A DNA stretch of 64,000 nt from Gammaproteobacteria bacterium (lineage in GTDB: Bacteria > Pseudomonadota > Gammaproteobacteria > Enterobacterales > Kangiellaceae). The notes beneath the pieces were generated by a model. It did not search any database and had not been told where the DNA came from. It saw only the letters and a list, made by a program, of their open reading frames with translations. Every line of letters starts with the position of its first letter. Positions within the stretch are counted from its first letter, which is position 1. Position numbers and translations under genes: made by a program. The DNA lies in the NCBI GenBank assembly GCA_013373375.1, contig JABXHY010000052.1, positions 1 to 64,000 of the forward strand, in the 5' to 3' direction. Positions 16,956 to 26,399 of the stretch are shown in pieces.

Positions 16956-19229
16956 ATGAACGACCTTAATAACGACTATGATTCAGTCAAAGATCGCGTA
17001 AGAGCACTGCTTGATAAGCAGTCAGATGGTGGTCATCATCGCTTCCGCCGCATCAAAGACTCTATCGCAAAGCACTCCATCGCCTTTGGTGGCGTATCAG
17101 TGATCATCGCTGTGGTGATGATTTTCTTTTACTTACTGTATGTCGTTTTCCCAATCTTTAAAAGTGCTGAAATAGCGCAGCTAACTCAGTACGACTCTAA
17201 AGTTGAAGAGTCTGTTATGTGGGGAATGGAAGAATACGGAGAAATTGGTTATCGAGTAACGAAAGACGGTTTCATGCGTTATTTTAATGCCGAAACAGGG
17301 GACGTTATCGACTACTACCAATTTGCATTAGAAGAAAATGAACGCGTCACCAGTGCGCTTTACGCAAATAAAGACGACAACCTTATTGCGATTGGGTTAG
17401 ATTCCGGTCGAGTTCTATTGGTGAAGCAAACTTTCAGTATCACTTACCCTGATGATCAGCGAAAAATTACTCCTGGGATCAGTTATCCCTACGGAGAAGA
17501 GTCATTAGACTTAGGCGCAAACTCAATTAAACATGTTGCTGCAGCAAAAAATGATGACACTGTGAGTGTTGTTGCCGCGGATGTAAATGGAGAGCTTTAT
17601 TTTGTTCGATATGAACTTCAAGAGTCTTTTCTCTCAGAAGAAATATCACTAGAAAAAGTATCGGAACAAGTGATCAGTAATGATACGAACATCAAATATC
17701 TTCTACATGATCCGACTGCGCATTGGGTTTATACAGTTTCAGATAAAGGTGAGTTGGTTTCTTACTATTTTGAAGATGGAGAGTTAAGCGCTAACGAACG
17801 ATTAGCGTTAGTAGATAACAAAACGGAAGTCACCGATGTAAAGTTTTTGCTGGGCGGCATATCTTTAATGGTAGGAGACTCTAAAGGCGTTATCACTCAG
17901 TGGTTTCCGGTTCGCGATGAAACTAATACATATCGACTCAACAAAATTCGTACTTTTGAATTTGGCGAATCTGCAATTAAAACCATAACACCTGAATTGC
18001 GCCGCAAGGGATTTTTAGTACTCAACGAAGATAATGAGTTGGGAATATTTTTTACAACATCACATCGGACAGTACTCACCGAGTCGTTGAGTAACTTAGA
18101 CTCAGACTCGAATATTGCAATTAATCCACGAGCCAATCGGGTATTAATTTCCGGCAAAGGGAAAGCTCAATTATTTGAACTTGAAAATGAACATCCGGAT
18201 GTTTCTTGGTCTGCGCTTTGGGGCGAAGTTTGGTACGAGAGTTATCCAGAACCCGATTATACCTATCAGTCTTCTGCATCTAATACTGACTTCGAAGCTA
18301 AATTTTCGTTAGTACCATTGAGTTTTGGAACGTTAAAAGCAGCATTTTACGCCATGTTATTCGCGATGCCTTTGGCAATATGCGGTGCAATATTTACGGC
18401 TTATTTTATGGCGCCTCAAATGCGTTCCGCAGTAAAGCCTGCTGTTGAAATAATGGAAGCTTTACCAACTGTTATTTTGGGTTTTCTAGCTGGGCTGTGG
18501 CTGGCGCCAGTAATGGAAGAAAATCTTCCCGGCATATTTATGTTATTAATTTTAATGCCACTGTTTATTATTGCCTTTGGTCTTGCTTGGCATTTCATGC
18601 CGACAAATATTACCTCAAAGATTCCAGATGGCTGGCAGGCGGCTCTATTAATTCCGGTCGTTATTTTTATCGCATGGTTGTGTTTTACAATCAGTTATCC
18701 GGTCGAAAAAGTCTTGTTTGATGGTGATATGAGAATTTGGCTCGGTGATATGGGTATTACATACGATCAACGAAATGCCATGGTTGTAGGTATTGCGATG
18801 GGTTTTGCGGTTATACCAACAATTTTCTCTATTGCTGAAGATGCGATATTTAGTGTACCCAAACATCTGTCAAATGGTTCGTTAGCACTTGGAGCGAGTC
18901 CTTGGCAGACTTTGGTGCGTGTGGTATTGCCAACAGCAAGTCCAGGTATATTTTCTGCAGTAATGATTGGTTTGGGTCGAGCAGTTGGTGAGACCATGAT
19001 TGTTCTAATGGCAACGGGTAATACGCCTATTATGGAAGCTAATATTTTTGAAGGTATGAGAACACTGTCGGCCAATATAGCCGTTGAAATGCCTGAGTCA
19101 GAAGTTGGTTCGACTCACTATCGAGTTTTATTCTTAGCTGGATTTGTGCTTTTTGTGTTTACCTTCCTGTTTAATACATTGGCAGAAAACGTTCGCCATC
19201 GACTGCGTCGTAAATACGGCTCACTGTAA
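16956..19229 (+). CDS. pstC: Phosphate ABC transporter permease PstC (extended)
   Basis: Inner-membrane permease of the high-affinity phosphate transporter. At 757 residues it is far longer than E. coli PstC (319): a first membrane helix near residues 46-70 is followed by a periplasmic insertion of about 370 residues with beta-propeller-like repeats, then the transport helices from about residue 440. The ABC coupling loop LALGASPWQTLVRVVLP and GRAVGETM are seen near the C-terminus. This large form is known in several gammaproteobacteria. It is the first gene of the pst operon, preceded by a Pho box, and is 21 bases upstream of pstA. Confidence 0.93.
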   Translation: MNDLNNDYDSVKDRVRALLDKQSDGGHHRFRRIKDSIAKHSIAFGGVSVIIAVVMIFFYLLYVVFPIFKSAEIAQLTQYDSKVEESVMWGMEEYGEIGYRVTKDGFMRYFNAETGDVIDYYQFALEENERVTSALYANKDDNLIAIGLDSGRVLLVKQTFSITYPDDQRKITPGISYPYGEESLDLGANSIKHVAAAKNDDTVSVVAADVNGELYFVRYELQESFLSEEISLEKVSEQVISNDTNIKYLLHDPTAHWVYTVSDKGELVSYYFEDGELSANERLALVDNKTEVTDVKFLLGGISLMVGDSKGVITQWFPVRDETNTYRLNKIRTFEFGESAIKTITPELRRKGFLVLNEDNELGIFFTTSHRTVLTESLSNLDSDSNIAINPRANRVLISGKGKAQLFELENEHPDVSWSALWGEVWYESYPEPDYTYQSSASNTDFEAKFSLVPLSFGTLKAAFYAMLFAMPLAICGAIFTAYFMAPQMRSAVKPAVEIMEALPTVILGFLAGLWLAPVMEENLPGIFMLLILMPLFIIAFGLAWHFMPTNITSKIPDGWQAALLIPVVIFIAWLCFTISYPVEKVLFDGDMRIWLGDMGITYDQRNAMVVGIAMGFAVIPTIFSIAEDAIFSVPKHLSNGSLALGASPWQTLVRVVLPTASPGIFSAVMIGLGRAVGETMIVLMATGNTPIMEANIFEGMRTLSANIAVEMPESEVGSTHYRVLFLAGFVLFVFTFLFNTLAENVRHRLRRKYGSL

Positions 19230-19250
19230 AGTTTAGTTTAGGTTTTAAAG

Positions 19251-20879
19251 ATGAAAGATAAGTTTTTTAAATCAGGTGAGCATTGGGTTTGGTTTAACGC
19301 TGGTGCTATCGCAATATCATTAGTGATGGTAGTTGGATTAATTCTGCTAATTGCTGTTCGTGGACTTAGTCACTTTTGGCCAGCTGATGTAGTTGTATTT
19401 GAAACTCAAGGTGTTGATGGACAGACTCAATTTGCGATGGGTGAAATTTACGGCGAAGAAGTGCCTAAAGGTCAAGATCCAGAAGTCGCAAAGCAAATTT
19501 TACTTAAAACTGGTAATCGTGATTTATACGGTTTGGACTTTCGCTGGTTGAAAATAAAAGAAATAGTTGCGCAGACGAGGCGAGATGATGTCATGGTATT
19601 GGAGCGCCGCGAGTGGGGAAATTTTTACGGCTTTTTAAAATCGGTAAATGTTGACGGGTCTGAATTCGCAAACAGTGATAGTGCAGAAGCGAATCAACAA
19701 CTTGAGCTATTAATTGACAGAGCAAATGAACTTCACGAGCAAGTAAAAGAAATTGAAAAAGATGACATTGGCTCCATAAATTACGATATTGAGCAACTTC
19801 GTCTTGAGCGTCGAAGATTGCAACTGGAAGATGCTGATACGCCCGAAGCGATTGCAGAAATTCGAGAGCAAGAAACCAAACTTAATGCTGAGTTTGAAGT
19901 TCTTCAGGCCAAGATGAATGAACTTTATCGTGATGCAAAGCGTGACTCGGTTGTGATGGAAAGCATTGACGGTAAAACGGTTACCATTAACGGAATGGAT
20001 ATCGTGATGGCATTCCAGCCTAATCAGATGGGACTGTTTTCAAAAATTGGTCACTACTTCAAAAAAGCTGCTGAGTTTATTTGGGATGAACCTCGAGAAG
20101 CCAACACTGAAGGCGGCGTATTTCCCGCAATTTTCGGTACTGTCATGATGGTTATTCTCATGTCGATTATGGTGACACCGTTTGGTGTTGTTGCCGCTGT
20201 TTATTTGCACGAGTACGCAAAGCAAGGTTTTGTTACTCGACTTATTCGAATCGCGGTGAATAATTTGGCGGGTGTCCCTTCAATTGTTTATGGTGTATTT
20301 GGTTTAGGCTTTTTTGTTTATTTCCTTGGTGGCAGTATTGATGAATTATTTTATCCTGAAGCAAAACCAGCACCGACGTTTGGAACGTCAGGACTGCTAT
20401 GGGCATCAATTACTCTGGCGTTATTAACCTTGCCTGTTGTTATCGTTTCAACTGAAGAAGGATTGTCTCGTATTCCAAAATCAATTCGCGAAGGCAGTTT
20501 GGCATTGGGCGCAACAAAAATAGAAACTTTATGGCGCACGGTGTTGCCAATGGCATCACCAGCAATGATGACAGGACTAATTCTAGCGATTGCTCGAGCC
20601 GCAGGTGAAGTTGCACCGTTAATGTTGGTTGGTGTTGTTAAGTTAGCGCCCACACTTCCTGTGGACGGAAACTTTCCATTTGTTCACTTAGAAAGAAAAT
20701 TCATGCACTTGGGTTTCCACATTTATGATGTGGGCTTCCAGAGTCCAAATGTAGAAGCTGCTCGGCCATTAGTCTATGCCACAGCATTCTTGTTAGTGTT
20801 AGTAATCATATTGCTTAACATTACTGCTATAAAAATTCGTAACCGTCTTCGAGAGAAGTACAAGTCATTAGAACACTAG
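19251..20879 (+). CDS. pstA: Phosphate ABC transporter permease PstA (extended)
   Basis: The second inner-membrane permease of the Pst transporter, 542 residues against about 300 in E. coli. After the first helix (residues about 16-37) there is an extra periplasmic region to about residue 280 that includes a long charged coiled-coil stretch (about 140-225, rich in Glu, Arg and Leu). The permease core has the SLALGATKIETLWRTVLPMASP coupling loop and ARAAGEVAPLM. Extended PstA pairs with extended PstC. Together they import phosphate delivered by PstS. The spacing to pstC and pstB fits one operon. Confidence 0.93.
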   Translation: MKDKFFKSGEHWVWFNAGAIAISLVMVVGLILLIAVRGLSHFWPADVVVFETQGVDGQTQFAMGEIYGEEVPKGQDPEVAKQILLKTGNRDLYGLDFRWLKIKEIVAQTRRDDVMVLERREWGNFYGFLKSVNVDGSEFANSDSAEANQQLELLIDRANELHEQVKEIEKDDIGSINYDIEQLRLERRRLQLEDADTPEAIAEIREQETKLNAEFEVLQAKMNELYRDAKRDSVVMESIDGKTVTINGMDIVMAFQPNQMGLFSKIGHYFKKAAEFIWDEPREANTEGGVFPAIFGTVMMVILMSIMVTPFGVVAAVYLHEYAKQGFVTRLIRIAVNNLAGVPSIVYGVFGLGFFVYFLGGSIDELFYPEAKPAPTFGTSGLLWASITLALLTLPVVIVSTEEGLSRIPKSIREGSLALGATKIETLWRTVLPMASPAMMTGLILAIARAAGEVAPLMLVGVVKLAPTLPVDGNFPFVHLERKFMHLGFHIYDVGFQSPNVEAARPLVYATAFLLVLVIILLNITAIKIRNRLREKYKSLEH

Positions 20880-20919
20880 TTGTTTTTAGAAAACTGGTGA
20901 AGTTAGATTAGGTGAAAAT

Positions 20920-21750
20920 ATGACAGCTGAAGCACAACTCGATTTGAGTCAAGAAACATCGAATGATGGTTTAAATTTGGCCGCATTGAAAGACGAAAAA
21001 ATTTGTCTTGAAGTTGAAGATTTAAATCTGTTTTATGGTGAGAAACAGGCTCTTCATAATATTAATTTGCAAATACCAGAAAAAAAGGTCACAGCATTTA
21101 TCGGACCAAGCGGTTGTGGTAAGTCAACTTTATTGCGTTGCTTTAACCGAATGAATGATCTTGTCGATATTGCGCGTGTTGAAGGTGCGATAAAGTTAAA
21201 TGGTAGCAATATTTATGAAAAAGATGTCAACGTTGCCGACTTAAGACGTAATGTTGGAATGGTATTTCAAAAGCCAAATCCATTTCCAAAATCGATTTAT
21301 GAAAATGTCGCTTACGGATTGCGTTTGCAAGGCATTAATAAAAGAAGTGTGTTAGATGAAGTGGTTGAGTGGGCTCTCAAAGGCGCAGCCTTGTGGGACG
21401 AAGTAAAAGACCGGTTAGATGATAATGCACTAGGAATGTCGGGTGGGCAGCAGCAAAGGTTAGTTATAGCTCGCTCAATTGCGGTTCAACCAGAAGTGCT
21501 TTTGCTTGATGAGCCAGCATCAGCACTTGATCCAATTTCAACATTGAAAATTGAAGAATTAATTCATGATTTAAAAGATCAATACACAATAGTTATTGTC
21601 ACTCATAACATGCAACAGGCAGCACGAGTTTCAGACTATACGGCCTTTATGTACATGGGTGATATGGTTGAGTTTGATACAACCGATACAATTTTTACTA
21701 ACCCAAGTAAGAAGAAAACTGAAGATTATATAACCGGACGTTACGGTTAA
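20920..21750 (+). CDS. pstB: Phosphate ABC transporter ATPase PstB
   Basis: The 276-residue ATPase of the Pst transporter. Walker A is GPSGCGKST (about residue 67), the Q-loop FQKPNPFP, the signature [14 protein letters not shown], Walker [14 protein letters not shown] and the H-loop THNM. It hydrolyses ATP to drive phosphate import through PstCA. The first 30 residues before the ABC fold are an extra acidic tail seen in related long forms. It is 40 bases after pstA and 86 bases before phoU. Confidence 0.96.
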   Translation: MTAEAQLDLSQETSNDGLNLAALKDEKICLEVEDLNLFYGEKQALHNINLQIPEKKVTAFIGPSGCGKSTLLRCFNRMNDLVDIARVEGAIKLNGSNIYEKDVNVADLRRNVGMVFQKPNPFPKSIYENVAYGLRLQGINKRSVLDEVVEWALKGAALWDEVKDRLDDNALGMSGGQQQRLVIARSIAVQPEVLLLDEPASALDPISTLKIEELIHDLKDQYTIVIVTHNMQQAARVSDYTAFMYMGDMVEFDTTDTIFTNPSKKKTEDYITGRYG

Positions 21751-21836
21751 TTTGAAATATTTCAGTTAATTTAACAGAAAATGACAAGCAACTGGGAAAG
21801 TGTCATAAGAGTGAAACATAAAATAGGTATACGACT

Positions 21837-22568
21837 ATGATGGAAAAAGGGCAATTTACCAAACACATTTCGCAAAAATTCAATGACGAATTAGAAAACG
21901 TCCGTCAAAGAGTTTTAACTATGGGTGGAATGGTAGAAGAGCAAATCGAGCAATCGATGGAAGCTTTATCGTCACTTGATCCTGAATTAGCAGAAGAGAT
22001 CATTGAGCGTGACGAAAAAGTCAATGCCTATGAAGTTTCAATCGATGAGGAGTGCACTCGCATTTTGGCGAAACGCCAACCTGCAGCAGGAGACCTTCGC
22101 CTGGTTGTAGCAATTATTAAGACCATTACCGATTTAGAACGAATTGGTGATGAGGCTGAAAAAATTGCACGAATGGCCAATCATATTGCGATTTCGATGG
22201 AAAATGTTATGCCATCAAAAAAACAATTTGGTGCTGTCGTTCATCTTGGTAATCATGTGAAAACAATGTTGCACGAAGCTCTTGATGCGTTTGCTCGACT
22301 CGATGTAGATGCGGCGTTAAAGGTCGCACAGAAAGAGAAAACAGCTGACAAAGAATACAACGCAATTACCCGTCAACTCATTACTTATATGATGGAAGAT
22401 CCGCGAAGTATTTCTGCTGCCATGGACGTTATGTGGTCAGCTCGAGCGTTAGAAAGAATCGGAGATCATGCCCGCAATATTTGTGAGTATGTGATCTATT
22501 TAGTGGAAGGAAAAGACGTGCGACATGTGAGCCTTGCTGAAATGGAGCAACTCACACAAGGCAAATAA
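21837..22568 (+). CDS. phoU: Phosphate signalling regulator PhoU
   Basis: A 243-residue all-helical protein with two PhoU domains; each carries the DEKVN/E(K)xYN-type metal-binding acidic motif: ERDEKVNAYE near residue 60 and ADKEYNAI in the second half, plus ERIGDEAE and ERIGDHARNI. PhoU represses PhoR when Pst reports enough phosphate. The start is either the first ATG at 21837 or the adjacent one at 21840. It stands between pstB and phoB, a normal order that places signalling next to its sensor kinase. Confidence 0.95.
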   Translation: MMEKGQFTKHISQKFNDELENVRQRVLTMGGMVEEQIEQSMEALSSLDPELAEEIIERDEKVNAYEVSIDEECTRILAKRQPAAGDLRLVVAIIKTITDLERIGDEAEKIARMANHIAISMENVMPSKKQFGAVVHLGNHVKTMLHEALDAFARLDVDAALKVAQKEKTADKEYNAITRQLITYMMEDPRSISAAMDVMWSARALERIGDHARNICEYVIYLVEGKDVRHVSLAEMEQLTQGK

Positions 22569-22611
22569 TTTCCTGCCACTTCGCATTTAGACGGAGAAAA
22601 TAGGTTAGGTT

Positions 22612-23307
22612 ATGAGTGCAACTATAATGGTCGTCGAAGACGAACGCGATATTCGTGAAATGTTAGTTTTTTCACTGGAGCAGGCGGGTTACTCAACTTT
22701 ACAAGCTGGGACTGCTGAAAAGGCATTGTCTTTACTACAGGAAGAAGCCATTCCTGATTTAATGCTGATTGATTGGATGTTGCCAGGCGCTTCTGGAATT
22801 GAAATGACACGTAAGGTAAAAAAGAATACGCTGTTTAAAGAAGTTCCAGTCATAATGCTTACCGCTCGTGGAGAAGAAGACGATCGCATAAAGGGATTAG
22901 ATGCGGGTGCTGACGATTACGTTATCAAACCTTTTTCTCCTCGAGAACTAATGGCGAGAATTCGCGCGGTACTGCGTCGAGCTGATCCTAATGTGTCACA
23001 GGAACAAGTCATTGAGACAGGGCGTCTTAAATTGGACATGGCGAGTCATCGAGTGTCGATTGACGGCCATACGGTGAAAATGGGACCAACCGAATACAAA
23101 TTACTGCAATTTTTTCTTGAGCATCAAGAGCGTGTTTTTACCAGAGGACAATTACTTGATTCGGTATGGGGACATCAAGTGATCGTTGAAGAACGTACAG
23201 TTGATGTTCATATTCGACGCTTGAGAAAAGCATTAGCGCCTTATAGTATTGAAAATTATGTACAGACAGTGAGAGGCGCTGGCTATCGTTTTTCTCATCG
23301 TAACTAA
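22612..23307 (+). CDS. phoB: Response regulator PhoB
   Basis: A 231-residue OmpR-type response regulator. The receiver has VVEDERDIRE acidic residues, the phospho-acceptor Asp in LIDWMLPG (about residue 54), the Thr/Ser in MLTARGEEDD and the Lys in VIKPFSPREL. The C-terminal winged helix (from about residue 130, with MGPTEYKLLQFFLEHQERVFTRGQLLDSVWG) binds Pho boxes. It activates pst and related genes on phosphate starvation. Located before phoR with 39 bases between. Confidence 0.96.
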   Translation: MSATIMVVEDERDIREMLVFSLEQAGYSTLQAGTAEKALSLLQEEAIPDLMLIDWMLPGASGIEMTRKVKKNTLFKEVPVIMLTARGEEDDRIKGLDAGADDYVIKPFSPRELMARIRAVLRRADPNVSQEQVIETGRLKLDMASHRVSIDGHTVKMGPTEYKLLQFFLEHQERVFTRGQLLDSVWGHQVIVEERTVDVHIRRLRKALAPYSIENYVQTVRGAGYRFSHRN

Positions 23308-23346
23308 TGACTCCAATGTATCCAAGCATTACCGGAGTGACGATCA

Positions 23347-24633
23347 ATGAGTAGTTTTCGATATTGGGGCGTCGAGATTTGGTTTGTCTCGGTAGTTACC
23401 GCAATTGGATTGCTGATTGGTCTTTTCACTGGTTATACAGGTGAAATATTATTTTGTATCGTCACAGCTTACCTGGCTTGGCACATTCGTCAAATTTATC
23501 GGTTGAAGTACTGGTTAACCGAATCTCGTGACTTATATCCTCCTGAGTCGGAAGGAATTTGGAGTGATATTTTTCACAGCATTTATTTACTGCAACGGCG
23601 TAATCGAAAATCTAAAAAGCGCTTAGCCAAAATTCTAAATGAATTTAGAGCATCTACAGCAGCTTTGCCTGATGGTGCAATAGTCTTAGGGGAGATGGGC
23701 GAAATTAATTGGTTTAATCGCTCAGCTGAAGCTTTATTAGGATTGAACTCAAAGAAAGATGTCGGCCAACGAATTATTAACTTAATTCGAAATCCCAAGT
23801 TTGTTCATTATGTTGAACAAGGCAACTATCAACTGCCAGTTGAAATTCCGTCGCCGATTGATGACGACATCAAACTCGCTTTTCGAATTACCGCATACAA
23901 TAAAAATCAAAGACTATTAATTGTAAGAAACGTTACTCGCCTTTATCAGTTAGAGAAAATAAGACAAGATTTTGTTGCCAATGTATCTCACGAATTGAGA
24001 ACGCCCTTAACGGTTGTGAATGGCTATGTTGAAATCCTCGCCGACAGCAAAGAGCAGTTACCTGATTTTTTCCATCGACCAGTTGATCAAATGGGACAAC
24101 AAATTCTTCGTATGCGTTCTCTAGTTGATGACTTGCTAACGTTATCGAAACTTGAAAGTGGTGATGAACCCGTTAGAGAAGTGAATGTAAAACCCCATAT
24201 TTTGTTAAAACGAATCGTGGAAGAAGCGAAGGTGTTAAGTGAAGGTCGGCACACCATTATTTTTAATGAAGATTCTACCGAATCGATTAGAGGAAATGAG
24301 AAAGAACTGCACAGTGCATTTTCGAATTTGGTGTTCAATGCCGTTAGGTACACACCAAGCAAAGGAACGATAAAAGTTGGCTGGGAGCAAACTGCGAAAG
24401 GCATGAAAATGTATGTGGAGGATAACGGTCACGGAATTGAGCAAATGCATATTCCGAGATTGACTGAACGTTTTTATCGTGTCGACGATGGCCGAGACAG
24501 AGCCATAGGCGGGACTGGTCTTGGACTGGCTATCGTAAAGCACATATTAGAAAGACACGGCTCGCAATTGGAAATAGACAGTGAAGTGGGCAAAGGTAGT
24601 ACGTTTTATTGTTACTTTTCGAGTGTCAAATAA
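23347..24633 (+). CDS. phoR: Phosphate sensor histidine kinase PhoR
   Basis: A 428-residue inner-membrane kinase with two N-terminal hydrophobic segments (about 8-45), a charged linker, a PAS domain (about 95-200), the H-box VANVSHELRTPLT with the phosphorylated His near residue 217, and ATP-binding N (NLVFNAVRYTP), G1 (EDNGHGIE) and G2 (GGTGLGLAI) boxes. It phosphorylates PhoB when phosphate is scarce and is restrained by PhoU and Pst. It lacks a large periplasmic sensor, as PhoR of other gammaproteobacteria does. Confidence 0.95.
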   Translation: MSSFRYWGVEIWFVSVVTAIGLLIGLFTGYTGEILFCIVTAYLAWHIRQIYRLKYWLTESRDLYPPESEGIWSDIFHSIYLLQRRNRKSKKRLAKILNEFRASTAALPDGAIVLGEMGEINWFNRSAEALLGLNSKKDVGQRIINLIRNPKFVHYVEQGNYQLPVEIPSPIDDDIKLAFRITAYNKNQRLLIVRNVTRLYQLEKIRQDFVANVSHELRTPLTVVNGYVEILADSKEQLPDFFHRPVDQMGQQILRMRSLVDDLLTLSKLESGDEPVREVNVKPHILLKRIVEEAKVLSEGRHTIIFNEDSTESIRGNEKELHSAFSNLVFNAVRYTPSKGTIKVGWEQTAKGMKMYVEDNGHGIEQMHIPRLTERFYRVDDGRDRAIGGTGLGLAIVKHILERHGSQLEIDSEVGKGSTFYCYFSSVK

Positions 24634-24644
24634 ACACTATAAAA

Positions 24645-24651
24645 CTGTCAT
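24645..24651 (+). promoter_or_regulatory. Additional CTGTCAT half-site upstream of pstS
   Basis: A perfect CTGTCAT 7-mer after phoR, without a second repeat at 11 bases. A lone PhoB half-site or chance; the complete box for pstS is at 24723. Confidence 0.3.
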
Positions 24652-24722
24652 AGTCCAAATTTCGTAATAAAAACATCTCTCCTAAGTTATTGAAAAAAAT
24701 AAAGAATAATTAAATTACAAAA

Positions 24723-24756
24723 CTGTCATAAAAACGAAATATTCAGCCTCTACTAT
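24723..24756 (+). promoter_or_regulatory. Pho box and -10 of pstS
   Basis: CTGTCAT (24723-24729), a four-base A spacer and ACGAAAT (24734-24740, poor repeat) are followed after 10 bases by a -10 TACTAT (24751-24756). The geometry equals that before pstC. It gives pstS its own PhoB-driven promoter, separate from the upstream operon. Confidence 0.6.
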
Positions 24757-24807
24757 GAGCACATTCCATATTTTGGGATTCACTATAGAATTATTTGGGA
24801 GTGTACG

Positions 24808-25770
24808 ATGAAACTTTTAAAATCTTTGGCCGTAGCGGCTTCAATGACAGCGACATTAGTTGCGTCAAACGCAATGGCAAGCAAAGTTGATGAGAACTTA
24901 AAAACTTACGAAAAAACAAGCGGTGTTTCAGGTAATTTATCTTCAGTAGGTTCTGATACTCTTGCTAACCTAATGACGCTTTGGGCAGAAGAGTTTAAAC
25001 GCCTCTACCCGAACGTTAATATTCAAATTCAAGCGGCTGGATCATCTACTGCTCCTCCGGCATTAACGCAAGGTACTTCTAACTTCGGCCCTATGAGTCG
25101 AAAAATGAAAGATAAAGAGCTTGCAGCATTTGAGAAGAAACATGGTTACAAGCCATTAGAAATCCCTGTCGCAATTGATGCGCTTGCGGTTTACGTAAAT
25201 AAAGATAACCCAATTAAAGGACTTTCAATTCCTCAAGTTGATGCAATCTTTTCTTCTACTCGCAAATGTAAATTCGAGTCAGATATTACATCATGGGATC
25301 AATTGAATGTTGATGGTTTAGGCGACATTCAACTTTTCGGTCGTAACTCAGTATCGGGAACTTACGGTTACTTCAAAGGTAAAGGCCTGTGTAAAGGTGA
25401 TTTCAAAAACAGTGTAAATGAGCAACCTGGATCGGCAGCTGTTGTACAGGCAATTAGTCAATCTAAAAATGGTATTGGTTACTCAGGCATTGGTTACGTT
25501 ACTTCTGGAATTCGTCTTGTTCCTTTAGCGAAAAAAGAAGGTGACGACTTCATCGAAGCGACTAGTGACAACGTTCTTAATGGTACTTACCCGTTAAGCC
25601 GCTTTTTGTACGTTTACATTAACAAAAACCCTAACAAACCATTGTCACCACTAGAGCGTGAGTTCATCAAAATGGTTGTATCTAAGAAAGGGCAAGAAGT
25701 AGTTGTTAAAGACGGATACGTACCACTACCCGCTAAAACTGCAGAAAAAGTATTAAAAATGATCAAATAG
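24808..25770 (+). CDS. pstS: Phosphate-binding periplasmic protein PstS
   Basis: A 320-residue substrate-binding protein with a signal peptide (hydrophobic core to AMAS, about residue 25). The mature part has [12 protein letters not shown] and FGPMSRKM phosphate-binding Ser/Arg-type loops, and a [12 protein letters not shown] stretch. It captures phosphate in the periplasm and delivers it to PstCA. Unlike E. coli, where pstS is first, here it is last and has its own Pho box, 174 bases after phoR. GGGAG lies before the ATG and a strong terminator follows. Confidence 0.94.
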   Translation: MKLLKSLAVAASMTATLVASNAMASKVDENLKTYEKTSGVSGNLSSVGSDTLANLMTLWAEEFKRLYPNVNIQIQAAGSSTAPPALTQGTSNFGPMSRKMKDKELAAFEKKHGYKPLEIPVAIDALAVYVNKDNPIKGLSIPQVDAIFSSTRKCKFESDITSWDQLNVDGLGDIQLFGRNSVSGTYGYFKGKGLCKGDFKNSVNEQPGSAAVVQAISQSKNGIGYSGIGYVTSGIRLVPLAKKEGDDFIEATSDNVLNGTYPLSRFLYVYINKNPNKPLSPLEREFIKMVVSKKGQEVVVKDGYVPLPAKTAEKVLKMIK

Positions 25771-25811
25771 ATCGAACGGCATTAATGCCGAAAAGTAAGG
25801 ATACTTCTGAA

Positions 25812-25836
25812 TAGCCCGCTTCTTGCGGGCTTTTTT
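25812..25836 (+). terminator. Rho-independent terminator after pstS
   Basis: The stem AGCCCGC/GCGGGCT with a 5-base loop is followed by six T, about 40 bases after the pstS stop. Confidence 0.9.
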
Positions 25837-25891
25837 GTAATATATCGACTATTTGGGACTATAGTGTCGAATTACTATAAAGGAGTGCGTG

Positions 25892-26110
25892 ATGTTAATC
25901 GCGATTGTATCGATTGTATTATTATTTGTTGGGGTAGGGTCAGTCTTCTTTAATAAGGCTATTCCCGGTATCAAGGGTGTCGAAAATCATGGACGAACCA
26001 TCGCTGGTAGGTTACTCGGGGTAGGTTTGCTGTTTATTTTTTATCGACTTTCTTCCACAGGCTTTGGTATTTTTTGTCGAAGTTTTCTGCGGTGTTATGA
26101 AAACACTTAA
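25892..26110 (+). CDS. Small membrane protein (uncertain)
   Basis: A 72-residue reading frame starting at an ATG 7 bases after AAGGAG. The first 20 residues are a hydrophobic helix; a second weakly hydrophobic stretch (LLGVGLLFIFY) follows near residue 45. Its last part reads like frame-shifted or random sequence (CRSFLRCYENT) and its 3' end overlaps the opposite small frame at 26034-26216 by 77 bases. It could be a real single-pass peptide whose 3' end was truncated. No family recognised. Confidence 0.45.
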   Translation: MLIAIVSIVLLFVGVGSVFFNKAIPGIKGVENHGRTIAGRLLGVGLLFIFYRLSSTGFGIFCRSFLRCYENT

Positions 26111-26216
26111 AGGTACCTTCTGCCCGTTTTATTTTTTTTACTAATTCTCGCTGCGTATTTTTACTGTTCTCTAAATGATATTGGTGAATAAAAATATTTA
26201 GCTGTAGGTTGTTCAC
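26034..26216 (-). CDS. Small Lys-rich protein (uncertain)
   Basis: A 60-residue frame with GTG start and a good GAGGGAG ribosome binding site 8 bases before it. It is rich in Lys and Asn, has no membrane segment and ends overlapping the 3' end of the opposing 25892-26110 frame. At most one or both may be real. No family recognised. Confidence 0.35.
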   Translation of the reverse strand: MNNLQLNIFIHQYHLENSKNTQRELVKKIKRAEGTFKCFHNTAENFDKKYQSLWKKVDKK

Positions 26217-26399
26217 TTTAATTACTCCCTCGATTAAATATTTAACTTTCAGACTGAACAAGTCTATCCACTATTAATGGATAATTGTGCAATTATTAGG
26301 CCGTTCAATTCAGACAAATTAAACGCGAATTAAAGGTATTGTGCGCCAAATTAAGGCAGATGAAGAAAGTGAACTCTAGATTGCACTGTTTTGACAAAT

